The notes: generated by a model not told the origin, from the sequence alone. DNA of 64,000 bases from Adiantum capillus-veneris (GCA_014529385.2 CM043969.1:31722446-31786445), one strand, 5' to 3'. Positions 45,011 to 56,830 are shown, numbered from the stretch's first letter. Numbers and translations: made by a program.

Positions 45011-46016
45011 TGTGCATATCTTAAGCAAGAGAAGCACAGTTTTGCTCATAGATTTCAATTTGGCCTACTGTGGATAAGTTTAAAAGAATTGTAAAAGTCA
45101 AATTATGTAACCAATTTTGCAAGAAGAAAAACTTAAAAGGTGCAAGAGCTATATCTTTTCACAGAAATTTTGTCAAAATTTATGGGGAAAAAAAATATTC
45201 TTCTGGTCAAGAGAAAAATGTCGTGTCTACATTAGTGGTTTGACCTTGACAATTTGCTGAAGCGATCTACTTTCATTGATTACAACAAGCAAATAATAGC
45301 AGATTCAAAAGCAATTTTTATTTTACAATAAGAAGATGGGTTTTATATAAGCCTACTAAGAGCAACAAATTCTTTTTCAAAACCACGAAGGAAACGTTTA
45401 TGTCTTGTTGAGTTACCAAGCAAAAGTTAAACATCAAGCAAGAATGAAGAGAGCGAAACTATTCTCAATATAAAGTGAATAAACAAAAAAATATGTCTGG
45501 CAGTCTCCTATCTTCATGAAAGCTAAATACCATAGGTAGCATCCAACATTCTTCTTAGTTTAAATGTTTTGCACAATTGTGACAATAATGTAGGAATGAG
45601 GGTCTGCTGCTGCTATCAGGGTAGTTGGGCGCTTCCCTAAATAGTGTTGGCTTACGGAGGTGCCAAACATGGCTCCACAAATTTTAGTCGATCGATTCAA
45701 GCTCAATTACCAATTGATTTAGCACCGGAGACTAAGAAAATTTACAAGAGAAAATTCTTAATGAAAATTCTAATTAGAAGCTTTGAAGTTGCGATTAAGG
45801 CCCCGTTCAGAATGCACATAGCACAAGATCGATGTGCACCTTTTCCAGATGCCTTTTGATTCAGGTAAAGCTTTTGGTGAGAATTAGAGATTTGTACACA
45901 TAATAGCTGTCGCAAATTGCTGACGTGTCAAGCCACTGAAGAACGAAGCCGACTTGCAGATCCCGGACGAGGGGCCTAAACCCCAGAAGAAGCAGAGGAA
46001 GAATTGCGTAGGGAAC
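45011..46016. other. Unassigned A/T-rich spacer
   Basis: No gene seen. A 71-codon frame at 45644-45859 has no motif. A purine-rich stretch AGAAGAAGCAGAGGAAGAA (about 45985-46003) lies shortly before the LTR start and could be a polypurine-like tract, but pol is not visible upstream. Confidence 0.5.
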
Positions 46017-46535
46017 TGATGACATGGGAAAGTTGTACGGAATCCCAGATTTCACGCTGGCATGCTGACGTCGCAGCTGTACGGATTTCCTCAATTTCCA
46101 CTAACAATGCTGACGTGGCAGTTGTACGGATTTCTGCATTTTACACTGATGCCGTGGCAACTGAACGGATTCCGCAAAACGCGCTGGCAGCTTTTGGCAA
46201 TTTTTGACTAGTTGCTTTTGAGTTTCAATCTTTTCATGAAAACTGCTTTTGGGCTAGGGCCTTTAAATATGAGGCCATAGGCTCATTCTCTAGCATGCTT
46301 CTGGACGAAGGTGTAGAGGATGGAGTACCGGCTTCTACTCAGTTGTTGAAATATAAAGAAATACCGAAAGGGGCGCCAAGGTTTGGGGCCAATACTCTCT
46401 GGGGTGGAATTCCGCCACTCCGTGTCGCATGTTCTCTCTCTCTCTCTCTCTCTTTCAGTTTCAGTTTTTATTGAAGTGCTAAAAGTCTGTTCAGTCTATT
46501 CTTTTCTGTTGGCACGTGGTGTCCGTCTTGTGACA
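46017..46535 (+). repeat. LTR (519 bp) with an adjacent primer-binding site
   Basis: Starts TGATGACATGG and ends CTTGTGACA. It holds three spaced repeats of GCTGACGTsGCAGyTGTACGGATT (46060-46160), CTTTAAATATG near 46261, the block AAATACCGAAAGGGGCGCCA (46357-46376), a CT microsatellite, and the terminal TGTGACA. Since a PBS follows directly, it is a 5' LTR. No matching 3' LTR with the same duplication is in the window. Confidence 0.82.
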
Positions 46536-46536
46536 G

Positions 46537-46548
46537 TGGTATCAGAGC
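46537..46548 (+). other. Primer-binding site for initiator tRNA-Met
   Basis: TGGTATCAGAGC one base after the LTR at 46017-46535. Confidence 0.88.
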
Positions 46549-47410
46549 ATCAGGCGTGTGCTTTTCTTGAAGCATACCAGTCCTACAAAAGAGCAGACAG
46601 AACAAACCATAGACTACTGGAATTTTATTTGAAGTATCTTCGGGGGCCGACCTTGGACTTATTAAGCACTACCACCCTTACTTCATCGCGCATCGGACGC
46701 GCTCCCGTCTTCATTGCTCATGTCTTACAGGGCATAAGCCATAAAGATCACTTGCAAGAGAAGAATCCAAGATTTATTTCGAGTCACTGTTTTTTTCAAA
46801 ACCAGTGCCATGCAGATGTTGATGTCTAGAGCTACCAAGCCGCACACTTCAAGGACTTGGCAAGCTTTTAAGAAAATTTTTGTCTGAAGTTATATGGTTT
46901 CTGACATCTTCCTTCGGAGTGCAACTTCTGGCAGAGTGGGGTATCCTGAAATGCTTGCCATGGAAACACTAGCAAATTATAACTTGAAATTTCTCGACAT
47001 ATATCAGTAGGTGTCTCTTTCCGAGCTAAAAACCTTGGAGGTCCAGTGTGATTGCCATGTCTTGGGACCATCACTGCCACAGGAACATTGCTTGTCAAGG
47101 CTTGTTTCGACTATTCAAGAGTTTGTGGATCATGTTGCGGTCGGCTACGACCTCATGGAAGGAACCTAACCCTAATTTTGGTGCAAGTTTCAAGATGGAA
47201 AGTCGGTCGGCTTTTCGAGCTCGGCTCATGTCGAGATTGCTCTTTAAGTTTGAGTTCTATTTGAGAACTTGTTTGATGATCCTGTTTGAAATTTGTTTGA
47301 AATAGATGGTATATGTTTTGAACCTGTATGGGTGCCGATTTGAATTGTTTGACTCTGGTTTTATACTGGTTTCGTTGATTGGTGATTGTACTCTCGGGTG
47401 GAGAAATGAG
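46549..47410 (+). other. Leader or internal remnant after the LTR, no recognisable gene
   Basis: Frames to 46829 (ACAFLEAYQSYKRADRTNH) and 47048-47305 have no gag, zinc-knuckle or protease motif. The element must be heavily deleted, or interrupted by the long repeat at 48128. Confidence 0.45.
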
Positions 47411-47416
47411 AAATAC

Positions 47417-47705
47417 TGTTTTGGTATTGTTTGAACCTCGAAACGACGCAAACGGGATATTTGGGCCCTAGGGAGCTTCGGTTGTATGCTTGAAAACCTT
47501 GGAACGACGCAGACGGGATGTCTGGGGAGCGTTTCGTTGTTTGCTTGAAAACCTTGGAACAACGCAGACGGGATGTCTGAGGAGCGTTTCGTTGTTTGCT
47601 AGAAACCCTCTGAACGACGCAGACGAGATGTCTAGGGAGCATTTGGTTGTATGCTTGAACCTCCAAGCGACGCAGGTTGCGGTCTGGGGAGCGTTTGGTT
47701 GTACA
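47417..47705. repeat. Five-unit tandem repeat, period about 60 bp
   Basis: Units share (A)ACGACGCAGACGGGATGTCTGGGGAGC, TTTCGTTGTTTGCTTG and AAACCTTGGA, at about 47430, 47490, 47553, 47615 and 47664. The outer units are most diverged. Reading frames across it on both strands are by-products. Confidence 0.85.
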
Positions 47706-48127
47706 GTCCTCTGAGCTCATAGCCCGGAACTTTTCAGGTTATTTGCGGGGGCAATGACGAGGTAGTCGTTGAGTAGCTTCATACTGCAGAGTCCAGACCG
47801 TTTGTCTTGAGGGAGTGCTCAACGGCGTTGTTTCTTGTGTCTGTAACATGCATATGTGAGCATTTGTGTTGCATTGTGATGTGCCAACCACTGAATATTC
47901 CTAATTAATTGAGATTGACTGGGTATGTAATTTTAGTGCATAAAGACACCCGTGGAAGATCAGTGCAGTCTGGGTGTGATGGCTAATTTTACTACACCGG
48001 AATATCAAGAGTTCCAATCTGGACGAAAGGAGAAGCCAGCTCCTAAATAAAAAAACCAAACAAATTGTCCCTCGGAATGTTCCTCGGAAATTTTTGCGCT
48101 AACTTGAGTTGTTTTGTAGATATGTTG
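47706..48127. other. Unassigned spacer
   Basis: No gene or repeat recognised between the 60-bp array and copy 2 of the long direct repeat. Confidence 0.5.
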
Positions 48128-49985
48128 TAAGATAGAGTCCTTACTTGCATCCATCCAAACAGGACAATAATTTAGTTAGCCTTGGATGTGTTTACAGGTA
48201 TCAATGGACCATACCAATTGTTATCCATGTCCATCTTACAACACTTTTCTACTTTAAACAAGCTTGGTCCATAGTAAAACCTTTGTGTTTATAAGTTGAA
48301 TTATTACTTCCAATCTAAGTAACAGATCTCCTCTTCTAATTTGAGTGGTATAATCCCCCAAGAAAACAAAACTTCATGAGTTTATTTATATGTCATATTA
48401 TTGAGGTTCTATTGATAATTAAGCAAAAAAAATTCCTTCTAAGTATAGAACTGATGCTATAATACTGTTACAAATGGAGTCCAATGTTATCTAATCTTAT
48501 CAGTCATAAACTAATAGGTAGCCAAGTGGTAGAGGCCTAGCCCGTCCAAAAAAACTAGGACAAACTGTAAATGCAAATGTTGTAAAGCATTGCTCCAATC
48601 AATCATAATGATCAAGTCGTTCAAAGAATGTAACAGATCATATTCCTACCCATGAAAGCAACATAGCCTGGTACATGGGTCCAAAAATATTGGTCCAACA
48701 GTTTAGCATTTCCTTCATATGGCAGGTTTTTCCAAGTGACAAAAGCGATAGACAACATGTCATATAGTAATACCAGCGGCTGAATCAGTAGTAGGAATCC
48801 AACCTTTAAAAGAGGTACAACCTTTTCAGAGCCCTTGCTCGATTTCTTTCCATACACATGCTAAGCCAAAAACTGCCATATACTTACCTTCAGAAAGAGT
48901 TGAACAGAGAACCATTTCATCAACCATTAGCAGCCCCCAAAAACGGTGGGTTATACCCAACCATATTGCCAAGTGTAAATGATGTCCACTTTTCTCAGAC
49001 TGTGAGTACGCACAGTATTACAAGGTACTCAGCGCCTCAGATGCTACAAAGGCCAAGATTAACCCCTTTTTGTTGAAAAAAACTAGTTATTGCCAGCAAT
49101 CGGTAATTGACTGCAGTCGGTAAAACCCTGCAGCAGCTTTGAAAAAATCCAAAGTTACATGGTCACATAGTAGTATAAAGCCATGTTGCGCACAGTTTCC
49201 TGCCAGAAAAACAGTAAGTAGAAACCCTTTTTAATTCCCCTCGAATGTAACCAAATAGTAGATGCCAACCATTTTTAGCAACCATATCCCATGCTAAGTA
49301 CCATAATATCCTAGTTTTCAAGAGTAGTATGCATGGTGTACAAGAACCACAGTTTAACGACTGTTGAAAAAAACTAGTCCCGACTGCAAGCAACAAAAAC
49401 CACCACAATACTTATTGAAAACCTCATTCCCTACCGTGTTAACAAAACGGCAGGGTCCTGCTTATTGCTTAGAATTTCAATCATAATCGGCAGTGAGGCA
49501 AGTTTAGGCTAGAAAAAAACCTGAGATGTTTGAGTGGTGAGCTCCATAGCTCTATCCGTGAAGTAGGCAGTAAATCCTTTTAGACAAAAACACAACAAAA
49601 TAATCACTGGCTAAGTGAGGGGCAAGGTGCTCCCTCACCTTGTTTAAATAGGGTGGACTTCCAGTCCTCTGAGCTTGACTAAGGAGTGAGCCGAGCCACC
49701 CTCCATTGTGAATGTGTGGTATCATCAAACGGCACGCAGATACCCTTGAGAGGGGAGATCCATAGCCAGGGAGAAGAGACCGCCTTCTCGACATAATGAG
49801 AACAGATACTTTAATCACGCTTGACACTACAGGGAAAACATTATAAGCTTTATTATTCAAGGGCCGGGTCCCATGGTCTTTATATGGCATCTTATTGATG
49901 AATCAATTTTCGGGCACGATCAATGTGGGGGGCGGGGGGAGGGGGAGGGGGAGGGGGAATAGTAACCAGAATACCTATAGTACCA

Positions 49986-50022
<37 letters not shown>
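48128..50022. repeat. Long direct repeat, copy 2 (about 1.9 kb)
   Basis: Same orientation and almost full-length match to 36308-38265, with many substitutions and small indels. It ends in (GT)n at about 49988-50022. The minus-strand frames of copy 1 are partly broken here (48857-48621, 49408-49163, 49890-49552). Confidence 0.8.
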
Positions 50023-50025
<3 letters not shown>

Positions 50026-50289
50026 ACACCTAAATACATACAAATGTCATTTATTTTCTTTTCTCTCAAAATAAAGTCCATTTCATTATTATCAAAATAG
50101 GGACTTTATTTCAAGACTTTTAAGGCTTATTGAGGGATACATGTCTAACAACTACATATGAATGACCTTCACCCATATGGATTCTAAGGCCTTTAGCAAG
50201 CCAAAAAGAGTTCAACTTATGAAATTCTTTAACGGGACCTTGGGACAAACTACAAAACAAATAAAAAATTTAATGCTTCACACAAACAG

Positions 50290-50990
50290 ATGAGTCTAAT
50301 AATTCAAAACTATTAACGGAGTTGCAAAAAGAAAAAGGGGTTTGGCATAGAATTAAGCTAAAAGAAGGTGTCAAGCCAAAGGTTCAAAAGCTTAGGAGAT
50401 CGGGGGTCATTCATGAGAAGGCACTTCGTGAAAACAAAGCTTTTAGAAGCAGATTTCATATTTTGTGTGGAGGAGTCTGAATGGATTTCTCCAATAATTA
50501 TTGTGCTCAAGAAGAATGAAATATTTAGGGTATGTGTTGATTTCAAACCTTGGAATGCTACCATAAAAAGGAATCATTATCCATTATCCTTCCAAGATGA
50601 AATCCTCAATCAAGTTGTAGGTCATGAACGCTACTCAATGATGGATGGACATTTTACCTGCTTTCAAATGTTCATAGTGATTGAAGATCAAATGAAGACT
50701 ACCTTTGCGACTTCGTGGGGTTGTTTTTCCCTACAAGAGAATGTCTTTGAACTAGTTAATGCATATGCTACCTTTCAAGGATGGATAAATAAGGTGTTTG
50801 GCTCCTACTTGGGTAAGTCCATTTGAGTTTTCATGGATGACATTGGATGTTGTAACTCAAGGATCACACGTATTGAAAAGTTAAGTCCGAGTTTCAAAAG
50901 ACTTCAACAAGAGGGTGGGCAACTCAACCCAAAGAAGTCTAAGTTTGCTCAGGCTAGAGTTAATTTTCTAGGACGTGGTCTCATAAAATG
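50290..50990 (+). pseudogene. Tat-like Ty3/gypsy reverse transcriptase, degenerate
   Basis: Reads HRIKLKEGVKPKVQKL, then after a shift KLLEADFIFCVEESEWISPIIIV, FRVCVDFKPWNATIKRNHYPLSF, FTCFQMFIVIEDQMKTTFATSWG (open 50368-50826), then past a stop VFMDDIGCCNS, with the catalytic FMDD near 50833-50847, and KKSKFAQARVNFLGRGL. Order and wording fit the Athila/Tat branch of gypsy RT. The FGLxNAPATFQR block is corrupted (VFELVNAYATFQG). Confidence 0.85.
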
Positions 50991-51880
50991 GAAAAGAGGC
51001 TGACCCTAAAAAGGTTAAGTCTTTATGACTTATGGCTCCACCCAGCAACACAAAAGGATTTGGCATCATTTGTGCATAAGCTCACGTACCTCTCATGTTT
51101 TTTTTTGGATGCTATGTTAGTATGTGTATCCTCTTTAAAAATTGAGCCAGAAAGTTCAAGGAGACATTGTGTGCTTCACCAATAGTGAGTCCTTCTAGCT
51201 TGGAGTCCATTTCCTATGTATCCATTAGTGTGGGATCAATAGCTTTTTGGTAAGCCCTCTTACAAAAGGAGGGTAGAAATTTCAAGCCGGTCTATTTTGA
51301 GAACAAGATCCAAAATGTAAGGGAGTTCTCCTACACAGAAAAGGAGTAGTGGGTGTTTGATTTAGTTCTTGCTTGTCACAGGTTTAAGAAATATTTGCTT
51401 CTCAATTTCTATATGATTATCGCATCGAACCTTTTGCCAAATGCAGTACAACATTTGAAGCCTAGCAAGCGCATCTTGAAGTGGACTATGGAGGTACAAA
51501 AGTATGATTTTGAGTTCAGAGTTGATCATTCCATTAAATCTTAGGTGATAGACATAGTGGTACACAAGGGAGAGGAGCTGCCATCTTACCCAAGAGTCGA
51601 CAAGGATGATCATGAAGAGGAAGTGGATATTGTGGATGCATATATGATGATGTTTGATGGTGCATATAGAAAAGTTCTTCAAAAGGCAAGTGGTGGGGTG
51701 ATCATCAAGAATTCAAAAGGTGATGTAATCTATTCTAGAGCTTCCAAACTTGATGAAGCTAAAAGAAACAATGAGGGCGTGTACCTCACTCTTTTCCTTG
51801 GATTGAAGCAGTATGTTGAGTTTGGATTGAGGAGGGTAATTGTGAAAGGGATGCATTGCTAGTCATGAATCAGCACATTG
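50991..51880 (+). pseudogene. Tat-like RNase H and second (archaeal-type) RNase H
   Basis: 51353-51544 reads FDLVLACHRFKKYLLLNF and ILKWTMEVQKYDFEFRVDHSIKS, the C-terminal half of the standard RNase H. Immediately after, 51545-51862 reads MMMFDGAYRKVLQKASGGVIIKNSKGDVIYS and AKRNNEGVYLTLFLGLKQYVEFGLRRVIVKG, the pattern of the additional archaeal-type RNase H (FDGA...NNEAEYEALI...GL) that marks the Tat lineage of plant gypsy elements. Stops at about 51542 and 51860 break it. Confidence 0.75.
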
Positions 51881-52864
51881 GTTTGTGGAAAGTTAAGAAA
51901 GACAACTTAAAGAAATGATTTTATGGCATTAAGAAGCTTTTTGCATGAGTTTGAGCATATATAATCTAAGCATGTTCCTTGTGAACAGAATAAAGAAGCT
52001 AATAAGTTGGCTAAGGATAAGTTGATTGCTTTGGTAGCTCCTTTAAAGATCAACGATGCCTTGTATGCAGGAAGGATGTCATTGCAAGATGTGGAAGTAT
52101 TTTTTGGTAAAGGAAAATGTCCAGAGGGCATGCCACAGGTTGGGCGTAATAGAATAGTTGCAAAATCAAGAAACTACACTTTGGTAGGTGAGGATCTCAT
52201 GTTTTATGGTAGAGATAGCATTCTAAGGGAAGTTCCATACAAAGAAGAAATAGGTTTGATTTTGAAGCCATGCCATGAAGAAAAAGGTTATCAAGGCAAG
52301 GACCATGTTGTATTTTGTATTTTAAGAGTGGTTACACTTGGTCCTCCATGATAAGAGATGCTTATTTTTGGTTCAAGTCATGCCATGAATGCCAAGTGTT
52401 TGCAAATTGAAAGATTTTGGCTGAGCCTCAGAAAGTACATCTTTGTTTTACTGTGAACTATTTGATAAAGTGGGTGGATGCAAGAGCTGTAAAAGATGTA
52501 ACAGCGTGAAGAGTGGCCTCTCTTTTGTATGAACAAGTGTGTTATAGGTTTGGAGCCATTTTTATCGTGGACTAGGGTTTAGAGAAAAACTTGTTGATGC
52601 TCTTATGGAGAAATTGAAAATTTAGCATAGGGATTCTTCCCCTTACTACCCAAAATGTAATGGACTAGTTGAAAAGTGCAACGGTCAAATTGGAAGTATG
52701 TTGTCAAAGTATGCTAGGGAGCATCCTAAAGAGTGGGATTTAGATTTGGAAAAGTGTTTGTGGGCTTGTTAAATTGTGTATAGACTGTCGTATGAGCTTG
52801 TTTATGGAAAGGAAGTTCTTATGCCTAGGAAAGTGCAACTGAATGCATTGAAATTGTTTGTAGA
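51881..52864 (+). pseudogene. Tat-like integrase, degenerate and internally shortened
   Basis: 52007-52351 covers the N-terminal part (DLMFYGRDSILREVPYKEEIGLILKPCHEEKGYQGKDH). In a shifted frame the CxxC of the zinc finger is SCHECQVFAN near 52376-52405. Then YLIKWVDARAVKDVTA (about 52457-52505), RFGAIFIVD and YYPKCNGLVEKCNGQIGSMLSKYAREHPKEWD (about 52640-52740), and SYELVYGKEVLMPRK (to about 52833). The piece between the zinc finger and IKWVDAR is missing. The coding reading is cut near 52865 by copia sequence in the opposite strand. Confidence 0.8.
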
Positions 52865-54304
52865 ATGCAAGGTGAGAATAAACATTTTGGACTTAGCTTT
52901 AAGCGGATATACCCATGCATGCCTGGAGTAATCATCAATGAAAGTCACGAAGTAGAGGTTATTGCCCAAGGACGGAGTTTGCATGGGCCCACAAATATCA
53001 CTATGCACAAGCTGCAACTTGCATGTGGCCCTAACTTAACCATCGTGTGGGAAACTTAGAATGATGCATCTTACCAAAAATACAGCCTTCACAAAAATGT
53101 TTGATAGGTTCTTCAAGAGGCGTCAAAGAACCATATTAGATTTCTGCCAACGCAGCAAACTGACAAAATTTAGATTCCCAAAACATACATGCCAAAGTTT
53201 TGCATATGAAATAGCCTTAGAATCCACAACTGCATTTGCAAAATTTTTCCCACACTTTTCATATAAAGTGATCTTATACATTCCACGACATAAAATGCCA
53301 AATTCAACAATTTCATCACCGAAACCGAGATCATGTACTCTACATTTGTCACCCACAAATTTGACTACAAGACCAAGTCTATCACGTGCGGGTACAGATA
53401 AAAGAATTTTCTTGATCCCAGGTACATACAATGCATCAACAAGTGTGAAAGAACTGCCATTTGCAGGAGTAAGCACAATCTCTCCAACTCCCTTGACCGG
53501 ATAAGAGGCATTGTTGGCACAAGTGATTGAATTCCCATGAGGAACGTCATCGAGAGAGGTAAACAAGTCACGATGAGAAGTGATGTGCTTTGTAGCACCA
53601 CTATCAAAGTACCACACTTGAGCATCTGCAACAACTGACAAACATTCATCAAGGACATTAAGATCATGATTGCACTTTGCATTAAAAGCCCATTCTGCAT
53701 CAACATTAGCATCACAGTCTCCTTTCACAGACGACTCAACAATAGCTGCATTTGTAGTGGAACCAGCCTCTTTCTTATTAGCCTCTTTGGCCTTCAATTT
53801 AGGACACTGCTTGATCAAATGATATTAGCTTTACAATAATGGAAGCGCATCTTCTTTTTGTCCTTATCACCAAAATTCCCAAATGAATTGTTGCTAGCAG
53901 AAGCATTAAGAATGGGTGATTTACCACTCACAGAAGAATTATGAGAAGTGGCTACATTGATGTTACCACCTTTTCTTTGAGCAGCAATAAAGGCCTGTTC
54001 AACTACACGATGTCTAGTTTTGTTTTTTTGGAAAGTGACTCTTGCAACAACAATGTGCATAATACATCAAACTTGACAACTTCAAGATTTCCTTGGGTCA
54101 TGAATCTCCAAGTACTAGCAAAAGTCTGGTAAGAATCTGACAAGGCATCAAGGACAATCTGCGCAAGGGAATTGTCTGAAAAAACACACGTACCGCACAT
54201 TCTTCTCTCGACAAATCGCTTTCCAACACGAACAACCCATAGTCTTGGAGCCAGGTTCCTGCATCTTCGGCCCCAGTGAAAATGGGAAATCCCGTCCAAG
54301 CCAT
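52865..54304 (-). pseudogene. Ty1/copia gag, protease and start of integrase, truncated
   Basis: Read on the minus strand. A gag C-terminal part lies at 54190-53820 (ALSDSYQTFASTWRF, LLLQESLSKKTK, and a zinc knuckle begun as RFHYCKANI and completed after a shift as IKQCPKL). Then 53818-53123 follows: the protease VWYFDSGATKHITSHRDLF with an intact DSG (about 53610-53575), NSITCANNASYPVKGVGEI, then the gag-pre-integrase LWHVCFGNLNFVSL. Integrase begins at 53017 (MQLVHSDICGPMQTPSLGNNLYFVTFIDDYSRHAWVYPLK, with its first catalytic Asp) and is lost near 52870 where Tat sequence starts. RT and RNase H are absent. Confidence 0.85.
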
Positions 54305-56140
54305 TACTTCTCTAGCAGCACCTGCTCTTCAAAGGCCGCACCTTTGGCATCACCAAAATCATCGCTTTGTCTTCAAACAGGAGCATCAGCGTGCTCCTCA
54401 GTGGGGGCACCAGAAGATGGAGAGGGGGAATGAAGAACACACCCGACACCGCCATCCCTCACTGTCATACATGTCTGCTGCCATAAGTGAATGCCAAAAA
54501 TGCAACAAAGTAGGAGATCACTCAACCACTACACAATCATGAAAAACCATGACCAATCGCATCAAAGCAAATACTCACATATGCATAAAACAACTTTACA
54601 ATCTGCTATCTATGCAAGCATAAACTTGGAGAAACAGCTCAACCGAGTGTAAAGCGCATAACTATATACGCAAGTAGAGAGAGAGCAAAGTAGCCCAAAA
54701 TGCATCCCACAAAAGAAACTACCTGCAAAAGCCTGTGAAATGTGTGACTATCTATCTGTAGCCACACAAGCATACACAATCCTCACTCTTGCGACAATGG
54801 ATACAAGAACATCAAATTGTGTCCAAGCTGACAAAACCTGTCAAAGTGAGAGTGAACACTCGATCACTGTTAAAGTGGGAATATATCGAGCAGTATACAA
54901 AATGGCTTAACACTGCAAGTTTTTATTGCGAGAAGACGGGGAAAAACGAACAGAGTTTCCTTTGCAAAATGAGCTAAAACCCAACGCATCCCGCAAGCTA
55001 GAAAATTGCAGATAGCTACCAGAGTGGGAGTAAACTCGACCACTAAAACATCAAAAAGAAAACCAAGGATACGCATAAAACATGGTGAGAATCTGGGAAA
55101 AATTTGACAGAGTTTTCCCTGTAAATTGAGTAAAAACTCAAAAAGTAACACCAAAACGCATGAAAAATAGACACTCAAAGTCTCAGTAAGCAGATGCACA
55201 AATGTCTACATGTACTGCCAAAAGCTTAGCAAATTGGCTCACTCTTGAACAAGTGGCTGTATGGACATTTACTTGTAAACGTGCTATTCATGTGCTAGAC
55301 CTAGCTCAAGAGGTATCCACAAAATGCAAACATGGCATGAAACTACACGAACGTGTGCTAAAAAACTCTTTGGAATGCCCCACACAGTCCTACAATGTGC
55401 ATAAAACCGCATCCGGATGTGTAAAGATCCAAAAGTCACATCCCAAACCATCACTTACATATGAGAAAACAAGGTGAATTCCTTCACAAAGAGCACCATA
55501 GTGTGCCATACATAGCCAAAGATGCAAACCGCATCACCCTCTACAATGTAGGAATCAAACTGCAAAACTTCGATATGTTGAGATTGTTTGACAGGCTGTT
55601 GAAAAAATTGAATGCTCAAAATTTCAAAATTTTGATATGACCAACACAACCAAAGTGTGTCAAAACCCCAGGGTAGACTCTTGGATCATATATATACGAG
55701 TTCGGGTATACCAAAAACATCCGTTTTCGGTCCAAAAATGTAGCATAAACTTGCTACTGTTGCACCTGCTGTAATTTTGATTATAATTTCAGAAAATTGA
55801 CATCACCATCGTGTCTGGAATGTACCAAAGCCCCAACCTAGACTATTGGATCATATCCATCCGACTCCGTGTGACGGAGATATGCAAAAAACAATGTTTC
55901 AGGAACCAAAAAATGCAAAAACGAGCTGCAACACTTTTTGTTCCTATTGTTTCTTTGCAAAATTCAGCAATGGCTTGCTACACAAGCTCTATACAAGCTG
56001 AATATACATGCCTTAGCTTAGATCTGATGTCATCGAGCCGGATCTACTACCGCGTGCTCAAGCTGTCATAGTCGAGCTCCGTCGCTTCCGTCTCGTTGTT
56101 GAAAAGCCATCGCGCGTGCGTCGCCAAAACTTTGATAGCA
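54305..56140 (-). other. Copia 5' leader with repeated motif and degenerate primer-binding site
   Basis: The minus-strand leader of the truncated copia. A block containing CCAAAACCCC, GGTAGACTCTTGGAT and CGTTTTCGG at about 55660-55745 has a diverged relative at 55810-55925 and a close one at 61190-61310 in the leader of the other copia derivative. TGCTATCAAAG on the minus strand near 56127-56137 is one base off the TGGTATCAAAG site at 61564. The LTR beyond it could not be bounded. Confidence 0.55.
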
Positions 56141-56502
56141 CTTGTGAGTGCATGTGTGCACGATGCGATGCAGTGCATGCGAGGAAGGGGAGAAGCACGA
56201 GGTGGTGTGGATGGAGCAACCTTAGGAAGTAGTAGTGAAGAGCTCCTTATTCTTATGTATACAAAGAATAAGGAAGTGTGCACATGGTGGGTTGGAAAAG
56301 AGCGGTACTTTTGTTCCAATCCACAAAATGTTTAAAGGTAGGTATTTTATTAGGCTTTGATCGCATGTGATATAGAGAATTTTGTAAGGTGCACCTTCCA
56401 AGGAGCTCTTCAAAAAGAGAGCTCACAATGCACATGGGTAGAGGAAAATTGAAATCCCAGTATGAGAGAGAAGTGAAGAGAGATTCACATCGTAGGAACA
56501 AT

Positions 56503-56507
<5 letters not shown>

Positions 56508-56565
<58 letters not shown>

Positions 56566-56672
56566 TTCCTTTTGATGGTTTGTATTATGTTATGATAGAG
56601 GAAAAGCCATAATTTTCCCTAGAAAGCTAGATTGGGCACCCTCCGTCAAGCTCACCAGTGGGCACCACAGAG

Positions 56673-56704
<32 letters not shown>

Positions 56705-56830
56705 ACTTCCTTTTGATGGTTTGTGTTATGTTATGATAGAGGAAAAGCCATAATTTTCCCTAGAAAGCTAGATTGGGCACCCTCTGTCAAGCTCACCAGT
56801 GGGCACCACCAACACTACCTCCATCTCATG
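56508..56830. repeat. Tandem duplication of about 140 bp bounded by GA microsatellites
   Basis: (GA)n at about 56505-56561, unit 1 to about 56670, (GA)n at about 56670-56703, unit 2 to about 56810. Units share AACTTCCTTTTGATGGTTTG, GATTGGGCACCCTC and CACCAGTGGGCACCAC with only two or three differences, so the duplication is recent. Confidence 0.9.
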
